DNA from: Nymphaea colorata
Taxonomy: Eukaryota > Streptophyta > Magnoliopsida > Nymphaeales > Nymphaeaceae
Reading direction: 5' to 3'
DNA: 64,000 nt
Assembly: GCF_008831285.2 (NCBI RefSeq)
Contig: NC_045141.1
Coordinates: 20,642,848-20,706,847, forward strand
The notes under the pieces were generated by a model that saw nothing but the letters and a program-made list of their open reading frames with translations, ran no database searches and had not been told where the DNA came from. This document shows positions 1-12,900 of this stretch, in pieces; position 1 is the first letter of the stretch; the number at the start of each line of letters is the position of its first letter. The translations under genes were made by a program, and so were the position numbers.

Positions 1-2316
1 ACGATCAATACGCAAATGTGTAAAGTTTGTGGCGAATATGAACCCTTCAAAAAATCAATACGGCCAATGTATTAGTAAAAGTTTAATCAGAACTATTATC
101 ATTTTTTTTAAGAGTACAAGTTCTTTGTAAGGTTTCATATACGAGTGATAAACTGATACCTATAACATTGCTAGAAACGATTGAAGATCTGGTAGGTCCA
201 GTAGATCGAGTTTCCCCCTCGGATCACGTGGTTGCCGAGTTGGTCACTGCTTGCAAGTTGAAGCATGTGGGCATCCCATAGTCTCGTACCGACACAATTC
301 TAAACCCTGAAGGCAAAGGAAAAAGAGAAGTGGGGGGAGGGTGGAGGGGACTTCGACTCTCGTTATGTGTTTCATATCCCCATCTTTTAATTTTTGACTC
401 TTTCTGTGAATGGGCAATGCAGTGATCTTCAGTTGACATTTTGATTAGATATGTTTGTAATGCTTATTTTGATTTGCTGACATTCATGTGACGGTTCTTC
501 AGCAAGAATTCGCTGGTCTTTGGTAATTTGGTAACTCTGTTTTTTCTTTTTCTTCCTCCTCCAACTCTAACCATCTCCGACTCCAATCATGGCCGCCATT
601 CCTAATGGACCTACATATGTTACTCATGCTTCCATGCACAAATAAGCCACTTGAAAAGGAAACCCGACTTCAACTTCAGAGACAAAATTTTGTCTCAGAC
701 TATAAAACTTTCATACAAATTTTCTATCCATCTGCTACGAAAGGTGAAATTATTAAGGAAGAACATCGGTTTTATATTTGAGAGGGATGTTAGGAAAAGA
801 TCGCTAGTTTCTGTCTTCAACTCAATTATAACCTAAGTCACCCGACTCTTCTATTTTACTACCGCATCGGAGTTCGCATCGAATCGGGTGCGCACCAAAC
901 ATGGGTACGACTCTTACTCACACCCGAACCTAATTAAAATGTCATATTACTAAATTACTTATATAATATATGTTGTTTTGGTATTTTTCTATGCAATACA
1001 TATACATTAATAACTAAATTATAATAATATGTTTATTTTGTTATATATATAATAAATTAAAAAAAATAATATAATAAAATACCTTCGCCACACTTAAATT
1101 TTTTGGTATGTGCCGTTTCAGCACCGGCACTGTGGTGACATAGATTATAATAGTATGCATTATCGTAATGACAAAGTTGAAGCATTGTTAAGTAATTAAA
1201 AATGGCTAAACGGGCTTAGAAGTAAATCGGAGGACGGACCTTCACCCCTTTATAAAAGAACCAATTTATAAAAGACGCAATTTATCGCGATGGAATTCCC
1301 CACTTTTCCCCACTCCGTGGCCACTTTTCCTCTTTCTTCAAAAGATTACAGGTGCCACAAGTAGAGTTTTCCTCTCTTCTCTCTCTCTCAATGATCTTTC
1401 ATTTGGTCTCTGGAAGAGGTGCCCGGCTTCTTTACATTCTGAAAAGAGGACCCCGGCTTTGGAGGTGCACCGAAAAATGTCAAACGACCGGAGGTGAGAG
1501 ATGTTCTGGTTTTCTTCTGTGTCTGTACCTTGCATCCCTCGGCTTAGATAGATTCGGCCTTCGACACATTCTTTTATGACAATTTTATAAAAACATGCTC
1601 AGATTCTGATCGAATACCAAAAACATGCTTAAACAACGAGCAGCCCAAGAAAAGAGAGCCAGAATCCCCACCCTTTGCCATCTAGGACTACTTCAGGGTC
1701 TGAAAGGTTAAAGCACACCATCATTTTGGTGCTGCATCGACTGCTCCATAAAGCCTAGGGGCATAGAATCCACGATAACCAAACTTATAACATGTCATTT
1801 CATGTGTCATTTCACCAGACCGAGCCCCTCAAGATTGACCTTTTCTCTTTTGTAGCATGAAGGCCCCTCCAAGAATCCCATCAATGTAAAACTCCCAAGA
1901 GAAAGAGAAAGGCCATTTGAACTCAACGACATTAACCAATCAAGCACCGCAAGACAGCCATGGAAGACACACAGTAACATAAATTATTCCGACATATTGC
2001 AACTATGATGAAAACCCTATCATTCCTTCAGAATTATAATAAACAGATTTAAGAATGCTAAATAGAAAGTACAAGGCAGATGCAGTAACGTGAGAACAAA
2101 TGCAGCTGAAGCAATTGAGTTCTGCTTCTACTTTAGATTGAGTTTGTCTAAGCTCCACACCTGTTATGAATAATAACTGTTAAGGAGAAGGGAAAAAAAA
2201 CCACGAGCGGTGTAATAATAAATGAACGCTTGCTATGCCCTGTTCTGCATGGCTGGCCCGTATGATGGGGAAAACCCTAAATTAGTTGTACTACATGCAG
2301 CAATACGAAAGCACAG

Positions 2317-2368
2317 ACACGAAAACAATTATTCGTTATGGTACACGAAAACAATTATTCGTTACAGT
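2317..2368. repeat. 26-bp tandem pair
   Basis: Two adjacent 26-bp copies (2317-2342 and 2343-2368) both begin ACACGAAAACAATTATTCG and differ only near their 3' ends. Confidence 0.9.
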
Positions 2369-2474
2369 ACAGGAAGAAATATTTGGGAATAAGAGCATTC
2401 TTAATCAATTCATTTCATGAGCTAATCTACTTTCGCCTTTGTATTAGATTCCTCTAGATTCTTTTCAGCTAATT

Positions 2475-2670
2475 ATCCAACGGCAGTGAAGAAAATTTGA
2501 AACAGATTGGGCAACAGAAATTCAAGCATGCAAGGTTATTCAAGTAATGTTTCTACTCTTTCTGTCCATGAGATCCAACGACAGTGAAGAAAATTTGAAA
2601 CAGATTGGGCAACAGAAATTCAAGCATGCAAGGTTATTCAAGTAATGTTTCTACTCTTTCTGTCCATGAG
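2475..2670. repeat. 98-bp near-perfect tandem duplication
   Basis: Copy 1 is 2475-2572 and copy 2 is 2573-2670. Both begin ATCCAACG and end TCCATGAG. By eye they differ at one position (G or A just after the ATCCAACG start), so the duplication is recent. No coding content is apparent. Confidence 0.93.
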
Positions 2671-5600
2671 TTCTACAGATAGGAAAATATACTACAAAAA
2701 ACAAAATCATGACAGATAGGAAAAATATGTCAGTTTCACTGTTTGGCTATAATACCTAGAAAAACTGCATGAAAATATTTAGTACTTTCTTCAAAGTTCA
2801 TATGGGATGACACAAAACACTTAAGAGGCTCAATCACAAGAATTGGCAGATCAAATCTCAGTACACACACACAACTTTTAACTTTCATCAGCCGCTCGTG
2901 TAGGTGCTAACAAAAGTGTCTCCACAAGAAATGGCATATCAAATATCAGCACATATACACAACCCATTTTGACTTTCAACGTATGTTTGTATGACATTAT
3001 GCCTTCTAGGGACACAGAACGCCTTATTAACCAACAATATCGGTATGTTGGTAGGAAAGCATAACAAGCCAGGACTTTGACAGAGTTTCATTATCTCTGA
3101 GTGAAACTGTGACTGGATACACCTCCAAAGATGTAAAGCCACGTTTTGCTCATTAGGGTAGAACACACACATCAAGCGTGACCTAGATTTCTATCTGAAA
3201 ATTCCTCAATGTCATACTTTTAAACAGACTCACACTTCCAACGGATAGGTCAAATTAATTCATATTCCTAATTTTTGAAGCAATAGGAATGAAAAGCACA
3301 AGAATAGAAGAATAAACAAAATCAGTTGTCTACGGTAAAGGAATATAAGCAAGAGAAGATTATTGGATTGTAACTGCAAACTCATCTTATTTGCCACAAT
3401 TTGCTCCAAAATAGTAACTACCGAAAACAAGCCATCTTCTGCCCCTCACTCTAGATCAACTACAACCAAGTGAATGTTACTCTCATGGCAACGCTTGAAT
3501 AGAGTACAGAGAGTATAATAAAGGCCGTAGCTGTAAATGGGGAATACATAAGCTATAAATGCTGAAAGTGATAAAAAGGTGCAGACTGATTTGGCTCTTG
3601 AAAATGGCGAAGCATTCTAAAATTGCATGATCAAAAAGACTCAAGGTGACAACATTAATTCATCATGGCCAACACTAAGGACGCAAACTACACACTGGAT
3701 GAATGCACTGGGTTGTAACTGGTGAATTTTTCAGGGGCATCAAACACCCCCTGAAGGATGGAGAGGGTCAAATAACATATATGAATGTCACAAATGGATA
3801 GTTGCACACCAATATATTTGGCAATTCTCTCAAAACCTTTGTTTGGAATTCTATCAATATCTTCAGCCATAGAACAACTTAAGCAGTCTTTCTCCTACAC
3901 CTTTGAGTTCAAGAGTAGGTCAAGAAACAATTGCTATTCCCCTTTATTCACTTTGGTCAACTGTCCACTTAGTCAAGTGCAAACACAATAGAATTGCACA
4001 AGGTGATCACAAAACAAGAACTTATGAAAAAGGTAGTTAGTTTGATAGATAGTGATGATGAAGACCAATGGCCAAAGGCAGAGCCACAGTTGAGCTCACA
4101 TGCACAATACACAATGTCGACAAACAACTGAACAAGAGCCATGAATGACCCTTCACTGGAACAAAAGAAAGTTTTGTAAAGCCAGGTGCTACAATGCTTT
4201 CATGATTCCTAAGGCACATGATGCCACAGATTTACAGAATTTTTCTCAATAACTTTATCCAACTTTCTGAAAAACTTATTTCTAGAGTCAAGATGAATCA
4301 TAAGAGGGATATCCCAGGACCCAGTTCACCAGGGAGAACCTTCTTGAAACGTAAGAAAATTCATGAGAACATTTTGTTTAAACATGAAACGATGGATTAA
4401 CAATCATTAGTTCAAGCCATGACCTGCATTAAGATGGATACATCCTGAGTTAGTACAATAGGGTTTCAAACATTCTCAGAACTATATGTACTGTATGACT
4501 TATAGGGTCAACATAATGGTTCCATAATAATACCTCCGCTTGTGCCTACTAACGCACTTCCAAGTAGAAACTTTTGGCAATGGGGCAGAATATGTGCAGA
4601 ATGCTCAAAGGCCTATGATATTGGAAAGAGGATAGGAACATAAGGCATCTGCAATCTTTGAATCTCAAACATGCTTGCATATTTCCTTTAAATAGCTGGA
4701 AGAATAACAACTTAGTCCTTTTAATGTACTCCCTGAAGAAGCCGGAAGACCATGTAGAAATCTGACATGTTGCCCAAACAACTCTAATTTAAACATCTGA
4801 GACTGCCAAACAAAAGAATCAGCTAGGTTGTGCAATCAGATTCTCTCAGTAATGATGAAATAGACAAGGAGTTATCCCCTTTCCAGCAGGTACCACTTTA
4901 TAGTATAAAGATGAAGGTTGATGAGCCAACAAACAAAATCAAAAAGAGTTCTAAGAGTTGGAGCTTCAATATAGAGGTTCTCAACTGCAAATCAGCACAG
5001 CTGGGGACACATTTTTTGGCAATGCTATTTGGTGATTATGGACCACTAAGAATAGACTTAGCACAAAAATGTTCACTGCAGCATGAAAAGAACAAAAATG
5101 AAAAAGGGAAATTGGTCAAACTGTAAAAAGAAAATCAGAAATTTTGAACAGCATTCTGACAGTAAAACTAACTAATGTGAAAACATATCCACTTGGCTGG
5201 AGATTCTAGACATTGGAATTACAACTACAGGAAGGGATACAGAATACTATAGCCACTGGAGTCAGACGATGGGAACAAAACAAAGAGAATACAAGCCAAG
5301 TCAGAAAACTTTGTGCCATATTTATGTGGAAAAATGGAGGGTACATAGTTCCTGAAGTATATTGAATTCAACATGCCGATAACAAAATAAAAGGGAACAT
5401 GAAGGCAGAAACTGCCTGAGCATCCACATCTAGCAAAATACTTAGCTTCCATTTTCCTCCTATAAGAGACTTCCAATAACTGCTAAAGACTTGTTTGATC
5501 AGTGACCTTCAAAACATTTACCTCCCAATCAGCCAATGAAAACGACCGTGATGCTTTTTATGTACCAAACAAAAAGATAATGCTAATTGGTTTATATCCT

Positions 5601-6611
5601 GCAATCTATTTCACCAACATTCATTTTTGCCATCATTCTTTTTAGGTCACATGGTTACAACAAAAGATCTGGAAAAAGCTTTAACAGCGGCATATTCACT
5701 AACCGATAATAAAGGTCATATCAAACTTTAAAGCTAAACATTGCAACAGGCATCAACAGCAGCAGATCACAATGAAAAGGTTTGCCAATAATTTATGACA
5801 GTTACTCCAACAATGAAGGAAGAGCCTTGATGTAAGCCAGTGCCCATTAATACAAACTTAACCAAACCATTTTGTTTTTGCATTCCTAGAGGGAGTTACG
5901 AGTAATACAAAATGGTCAAAATTTATCCAAATATGCTTGCACAAACAGGGATAAGAGGCAAAACCAAAGTCAAGATTGAAAACTGGTTCCTGTTACAGTT
6001 TACTTACAAATTTCCAAGGACAAAAATAAGTACTCCAATTATAAAAATAACTATATAAATTTTGAGTTGTCAACTTAAGACTCTCGAAACGCGTAAGTGT
6101 CTACAGAACTTTGACATGAAAAGGCTTAAAATGATGGCCAACCAGAAGCAAAGATAAAAAGGGCAACCAAGGAGTATCTATTCATAGTCAGACATGGAAG
6201 AAATGAATAACAACGGTGCATGCCAGCAGAAATGAGAGAGCACATAATTTTCAAGTTGGGAGTTGATGCATCTTGATACTGCAAAAGTTGGATATAGTCA
6301 TTCTACTGAAACAAGCACCACAAGGCCACACCACATGATCAAGACCAGGATGACAATGATGACAGAAAATGTTCAGAGGAAAACACGGAAACCCCCATTT
6401 CATCTATACCCAACTAGTGCTAGGACGAAGACGCGTACGCCCTAGAAGATTACGTTTGTCCCATATTGACCGCATACATAAGAGAAATCATAGGAAAGCA
6501 ACGATACACACGCTAGATCCCCCAAATTCCCCTATTCATCCAGTCGATCTCTTGATTCTCGGTTTAGACTACACATATATATAAGGAAGACGGGGGGATC
6601 CTTTGCCCTCC

Positions 6612-6926
6612 TTACTTCTTGAAGCTGCCGCGAACCCCAGGCTTCGGCTTCACGGGATCAAGGGAATGGCCGGCGTGCAGATTGACGAGCTTATCCTCCT
6701 CGAAAGGGATCTTCGGGTGCTTGGCGTCGTGGTGTATCTGCATAGATTTGATGTCAGGAGCAGTCGTCTTGCAGTGAGGGCACTCGAACTTGGCGTGCCC
6801 GCCTTTGTCGAGGCCGCTCCGATCGGCCTGGCCGGCTTTCCCTCCTCCCCTGTTTGTCGTCGCTGCATCGACCTTAGCAGCGATTTCCTTGGCTGTGTGC
6901 TTCTTGGGCTTCGCCTTCCCCGTCAT
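6612..6926 (-). CDS. Small conserved C2H2 zinc-finger protein (104 aa)
   Basis: A single-exon 104-aa frame with a very basic Lys-rich N-terminus (TGKAKPKKH) and a Gly-rich segment around residues 27-43. One C2H2-type finger follows: C49-x2-C52-x12-H65-x4-H70. The C-terminus is basic (VRGSFKK). From memory this matches a plant-conserved small zinc-finger protein, broadly similar to the At2g23090 type (a SERF/4F5-like basic start followed by one finger). No biochemical function can be stated; nucleic-acid binding is an inference. The ATG at 6926 is the first in frame after a probable leader intron (6957-7183, donor CTCAG|GTTGG, acceptor AATCAG), which puts the 5' UTR exon at about 7184-7310. 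The CDS is GC-rich compared with its AT-rich flanks, which supports a real gene. Confidence 0.8.
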   Translation of the reverse strand: MTGKAKPKKHTAKEIAAKVDAATTNRGGGKAGQADRSGLDKGGHAKFECPHCKTTAPDIKSMQIHHDAKHPKIPFEEDKLVNLHAGHSLDPVKPKPGVRGSFKK

Positions 6927-6956
6927 GGCGACTCCCTGCGCTGCAGCTGCTAGGCT

Positions 6957-7183
6957 CTGATTTCAACAGAAGGAAACCACCCAACAGAAGATTAAAAAGA
7001 AAGCAAGAAAGGTAAGGACTTAAGTTAATCCTGAATCACAATCTCCCCTCTCTCTTTTCTTTTCCTTTCTTTCGGTTGGATGACGATCTCACGGGCAACA
7101 TCAACTCCTCCTCATCATCATCATCATCCATCAGAGAGAGAGAGAGAAGACGAGCAAGAAAAAAAAAAAAGATCGAAACCAAC
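6957..7183 (-). other. Probable 5' UTR intron of the zinc-finger gene
   Basis: On the minus strand a consensus donor (CTCAG|GTTGGTTTC) at 7184/7183 and an acceptor (AAATCAG|AGCC) at 6957/6956 bracket 227 bp between the CDS and a GC/GA-rich leader. The proposed leader exon (about 7184-7310) contains short GA and TCA/TGA microsatellites typical of plant 5' UTRs. Inferred from splice consensus only. Confidence 0.45.
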
Positions 7184-7329
7184 CTGAGCTTGACTCGGAG
7201 GCAGGGATAACAAAGGAGAAGGACCACCACCGATTCCCGCGAGAGTCGTCGCAGAGAAAGAGGAAGACACGGTGCCGGCTGCCGCAGCGTGGACAATGAT
7301 CAAAGATGAGGCCGTCTCTGCCCCGCCTT

Positions 7330-9700
7330 CATGGTATTTACGTACGTACCATCGCCGCTTTTGAGAAGACCTAAATCCGTGCCCGGCACGAACCGCTTTC
7401 AGGCGTCGTCGGTCGTCGACGGCAAAAGTTACGATTTGTCAAAGACCTCCAATCAAGCCGGCCGGCCACCGCAGCGAATAAAAATCCCCAGCCATGTCAG
7501 TATTAATAATTGTTTATGGTTTAGCAATAACTTATAATATTTTTTAATAATAATTTATGGTGTTTTTAGCAACACATTTTAAATATTTAATCACCGAGCA
7601 AGCGGATGATTTTAATTTTTCCTCCTTGCTGCTTATTTGAATGATGCCCTCATCTCATTCAGTTTTTTTAAAACTTGGTTTTATAGGACTCAAGTTTTTT
7701 AATGAGTTTTATGTGGGGTTTAACATAGATTGGATAATTAAGTTCAAACAAATGGACTAAAAAAATTAAATTTGGTTTATCATAATCTGTCAGATCAGCA
7801 TGTTTCGAGTTTCTAGTTCGTATCCTCATGTGCAAGACTTATCTTGACTTCTTCTTCTCATGAATCGATTCATAGGCCTGAATTTGCATGTTTAAGTTGA
7901 ACCTTAATGCATTGGGCAAATTCGATTAATTTGCAATTATTCCAATATTTCCGACTAATTTCATCTTTTGATATTGCTTAATACTCATTGAATGTCCTAT
8001 TACGCGTGCATCCAGATTAGATGAGATCTATATATAATGATGAAATATTCCAGTTTCGAATTCTTTGTTGCAAATTTAATGATGGAAGATTCGATACGCC
8101 TGCCAAGGTCGTAACTCGTAAGAAGAAAACTAACAGCTGGTTAGAATTGCCTTTTTTTCACAAACAAAACAAAAATTACAAAAAATGGGTGTAAAGTTTG
8201 GGCAAATAACATATCTATGCTCGAAAAGTTCAAGTTTTCAACATAAATTCTTAAAAGCTGCCCATTGACACAAAACATTCATTTTCAATATAAAAGAACA
8301 ATATGCACCTGCACAGGAACCACTCCTCGTTTGGACTAGGTAGCAGTATTTTTGTTATTTTTATATGAAACATTGATGTTTTCAATCAATAGACATGCAT
8401 TTTAAAATTGCTATCTGATCTGCTATTTGCCCTAACATTAGTTGTATGTTTTTCCTTACGAGTTTGGATCGCAACTTGTAATTTAAATGGAAAATATCTT
8501 CAAGGGGCGGAGCCAGAATTTTGTTTTTGAAAGAACCAACTTATAGTTTTAAGTTTTTGACAGGAACCAATATATAATTTCTAAAATTTTTTTATATAAA
8601 ATAAAATGTAAATTTACCAAAATGCCATATTAAAGCAAGAGAACACGCCTTCCCAGGTTCATGTTACGGCCAGAACATGGAAATTGCTCTATTTTTCATC
8701 AACTGTCTTGCTTTAAAGTGAATAGGGATAAATTAGACAGGCAAAAATCTAATTCACACGTATATCTGAAACTCTTAATGATATTTTAGTTGAAGTAAAC
8801 AAAAAAAGAAAAAGGTTGCTTATGTTGCTATACAAATTGATTTTGTGGCTCTAATAACGTGTTCGACCAGCAAAACATTTGACTCAGCATCAGTTTCTTA
8901 CTTGATCAATCGCAAGATAAGGTTAGATTGAAGAAAGAATTCACTAGCTTTTTCAATTCGTAAGAACTCGTCCCATATTTAAAATTTATAAGGGTTCACC
9001 GTCGTTAAAAACAATACACAACTAAAGATTTGGAAAACAATACAAAAAAAAAAACATATTTAACTTTTTAAGATGACAAGTTCTTCAATTTAACTATAGA
9101 TTATCGCTATTAAGTTGAGTCGATCGGATAAAATAGCTGAGATGCTTTTGATGTAAACCGGTTTCACGTTTATTAATTTGTATTAGACTAAGTGTTCCAA
9201 ATAATATTATTAACTCATGTTTAACCATATCTAAATTAGTTTTCTTTCACTAGTATCAAAATTAGCAAGTTGATTTTTTGCATTTCCTGCTTTTACAAAC
9301 GATCATTAAAGGTTTGAATATTATAAAGGTTTTTGGATGATGATACTCCTAAATGCCATAGGTAAAATGTTGGGATGACATCAAAGCTATGTCTAAGAAA
9401 AATCTAAACACAAAAACCTGTTGTTAAAATCTCATTAACGAAGCTTGATTAGAATCAAGTTTTTCATAAATTCAGGTTTTTGAAGATGTCATACAAGCGC
9501 CCCCATAAACTTTAGCCAAATTAGAAGATAAATGTAAAAACTCCACTGAATGATGCAAATATCTCGCAATAATAAATTCATATATAATTAGTCAACATGA
9601 ACGATGTTCCAGAAACGCAAACTAGTAAAATAATTATGCACCTCCAATAATACTGAATATTTTTTCAGTCAATTTTAAACGCCGGTCCTCAACCGTTCTT
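7330..9700. other. Intergenic, AT-rich, divergent promoter interval
   Basis: This lies between the start of the minus-strand zinc-finger gene and the leader of the plus-strand RMD5 gene, so it should carry both promoters. It is AT-rich with no credible coding frame. Around 8503-8600 the word GGGGCGGAGCCAGAA begins an AT-rich stretch. Words of this kind are common at the edges of decayed plant repeats, but I could not set boundaries. Confidence 0.4.
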
Positions 9701-9724
9701 CTGTAAATAATTGGCTGTTCAGGT

Positions 9725-9911
9725 CTCTTTTTGAAAATCATTCTCAGTTTCCCCCTTCCATATCCGACCGTCTTTCGACCCTTCCCCTTCCCTTTCTCTC
9801 TCCCTACAGGCATCGCTGCTCCCGTAATCGCGAGTCGAGGAAGGGCCGGGATTCTGTTGGTGGCGGTGGATTCTCCTTTTCCTCAATCATCATCATCACC
9901 ATCATCTCAAG
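9725..9911 (+). other. Probable 5' UTR exon of the RMD5 gene
   Basis: A pyrimidine-rich then GC-rich stretch ending with a (TCA)n run and a consensus donor CAAG|GTTTGT at 9911/9912. The matching acceptor is a good branch/polypyrimidine/CAG signal (GATGCTGCAG|AGG) at 15581/15582, 31 bp before the RMD5 start codon. Arrangement inferred; additional leader exons are possible. Confidence 0.42.
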
Positions 9912-12900
9912 GTTTGTCTCCTTCTATTCTCCTTCCCCCTTTTTTTCCGAGAAAAGAAAGACGAAGAAAAATTCGCACCACTCTCCTTTTTTATCCATTA
10001 TCTCTTTCTTCTTTCATTTTTTGTGCTACTGCTCATGATGTTATGTGGGTGCGTTCTCTTCTGCATCTTTGGCATGACCAATTTTGGTTGTTGAGGTAGT
10101 TTTCCTTTATTTGTTCATGTTTTCCTTTGTTTTTCCGTGAATTGGATGTGAAGGCTGTAATTTCTTTCTTCGGTTATACTTGGAGTGGTCGAAAAGGAAA
10201 CCCCGAACAGCGTCTATGTGGGGATTTAGAGCTTTTACCCCGGAAACCACCTGAAAAATCTGGAATTGCAAATGTATATCTAATGGGGATCGAATTGGTT
10301 TATACGGGACTTGTGGTGTCAATGATGGAACCCGTGCTTCTAAGGCTAGGTGATTATTGTTGCCAACGCAAATGATTAATTTCCGCTGTGCGTTTCAAGC
10401 ACCTGAATGGTTCTTTCAGTTGAGTTGTTTTGAGACTGAAGATATTCGAAGAACTAGGTGAATTTTATCGAAGTCTATTCTAAAAGTAGGTAATCAGAGT
10501 GGAGAGAAATTTCAAGGCATTGACACTACAGACTACAGTGAACCAACCTGTTATTGTGATGCTGATGGTGACTCATGGTTTAACAGGCAACCATTTTTTA
10601 AAGAATCATGATGATGCTTTCACGTTCAAGTTGTGGTTATGAGTTGCAACCTAGGAATTTCAAACATCCACTCTCTCAGAGCCAGATAATAGCAACGTGA
10701 GTTACAACTTGCAGATACCGTAACTTTTGAATGGCATGAACCCTTTTGCCTTTGCTTTTTTGTTGTTTTTTCCATGTCTTTGTACATTTTTCTTACCATC
10801 TTAGTGACCATGTGCTTTGTGATACATGGTGTCATATTACTTTGCCCACGATTCTAGTAAACCATGTTGTCAGACTGTGCCAGAGGACTCCCTAGGGAGT
10901 GGCACATTTAGAAAAACCTAGTTTGAGTCTTTGGACATACACAAACCTATTTAGCCCTAGATGAGTCTGAGGAAAGAAGAAACAAAAAGGAACGAAAGAA
11001 AGAATGAAGATAGAAGAAGAAACATGAAGGGGAGGAAGAAGAATACCAAGAAAGAAGAACAGCATCATCATTTTGAAAGTCCCCCTTGTCAGCTGACATG
11101 TCAAATGCTGAAAAGTGGAACCAGAAGGGCACACCTTAAGATAAAATTTAAATATCCTTGAGCCTGTGGGTGCCTAGGCTCGTCTTCCTGCTTGCATGCA
11201 TAGCCCACTTAAATGAACGCTGAGGCCACTTTTTAGTATTTTGATAACTTAATTTATTCAGAATATGGTGTGCTTACATAAATTAAATTGTGGTTTCCCT
11301 TCCAATTTCCTGCTCCTACTTTCCCTTAGACACGTCATTGGGCACATTTTGTCATCATTGTACTTGTGCTCATTCATATGTGAATTTGTTCCTTATGATG
11401 AAGACGGTTGTATCCTGGAGCTTATTTCCTTGTTTTTTGATGCACTTACTAAATTGGCTTTAGAGGAAATTTAATTTGTGGTTAGCAATGCTGTGGATTG
11501 GACTCAGGTCACTGACAACCAAGTTGCTGGTTAGTGAGTTGGCTTGGCAACTCAGTCAGGTCAGGCTATTCATTTCACTAGTATCGTTTACTACAAGTTC
11601 ATGAACAAGTTGAAGATAACTATAAAGCAACAGCTAACTACAATCAGATAACAATAATTTACAAGCACAACTACAAAAGACAACTAACTACAATCAGCGA
11701 ATGATATTTTTAACATATATTGAACAACTGATTTCATTCTTTGATTCATAAACATTAAAAATTTGTGGAGTTGATTACCATATATTAGTTGAGAACATGC
11801 TTCATATAGCATTCTGGGTACTGCCGTCAAATGCCATCACCTGTCATCATTGGTGATGGCCAGCATTGGTGAGTTGCCGTAGATACAATTGGGGGGAAGG
11901 AACTCCATTTCATCAAACCTGATGCCTAAAAGATTTTTTTGTATGCTAGTGAATGTAACCCAGTTTTGTACTGTCTCTAAATGACTCGGACTAGAATCGG
12001 CCTATCCCATGGCAGCCCGCTGCTGCCTTGCCGAGTCAGGTAAGTCAGACCCAATTCTCTAGGAATCAGTTGCAAATAGATCAGAAATGAAAAAGTTGTT
12101 CCAATCTCTTGATGAGTCGAGTTGACTTGGGTTCTTCCTGAATCGACTTGCTGGGTTTGCGAGATATATCACAATTTTAATAACCTTGGTGCTGGGATTT
12201 CCTTTTCCTGCAGGCAGGAAATCATTTGTCGAGCATGGCCTGACTCCCATAATACATACTGACACTTCATTTTGGGTCCTCGTCATGCTGGGAAGTCAAT
12301 GACCAGAATTTTCTTTTATTTCCTTTGGAATGGTATAGTTACAACTTACAACAAAATTCATCACGTAGCCTGTAACTTCTGGAAGTATCATTGGTAAAGG
12401 TGGTGGACCAAATATGAAGAGATTGGAGTTTTTGAATAAGGTTTTCATGACTAAATTGTGATTGGCTTATGCTTGATAAAGTCCATATGGCCATTGTATA
12501 TGATTATGTGGTAATGACTATTAGTTGAAGAGGTGTATGAATTTCTTGATGGAAACAATGTTCTAGGGCTTCAAAAGTTGGTACAGCTTTAGTTGGGTAG
12601 AATATGGCATATTTATCCAGTAAAAAGGTAGGAACAGCATTGTATGGATACACATTTTCCTGCCAATTTGTTTCCCATTGGAAAACAAAAGTTAGAAGAG
12701 ACTATGAATGTAGACAAACACACACACACACTCTCGTGTACTATGCACTCTCGTGTACTATGTGTTTGTGTAGCCTTAGCATAATATCACCTATGGTTGC
12801 TAAAAGCAATGATTGAGGAGGAAAGTTGATGGGATGCTAGCTTGAATGCATTCCTCTTGTGTGAGCTAGCTCCACAATCCACATACATGCTTTTATAAAC

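Larger units (their letters stand above)
1..6611. other. Gene-poor flank with small tandem repeats
   Basis: I found no protein family, RNA gene or exon chain that I can support here. Open frames are short (under 100 codons), AT-rich and unrelated to anything I recognise. Visible structure is a 26-bp tandem pair at 2317-2368, a 98-bp tandem pair at 2475-2670, and two TATA-like boxes 15 bp apart near 1250-1272 with no gene assigned. The right end should hold the 3' UTR of the minus-strand zinc-finger gene ending at 6612. A non-coding RNA or a very diverged gene cannot be excluded. Confidence 0.5.

Noticed and set aside
4830-5126. A 98-codon plus-strand frame
   Set aside because: Low-complexity Lys/Asn/Ser-rich composition, no recognisable family, no splice partners and no codon bias unlike random AT-rich DNA.
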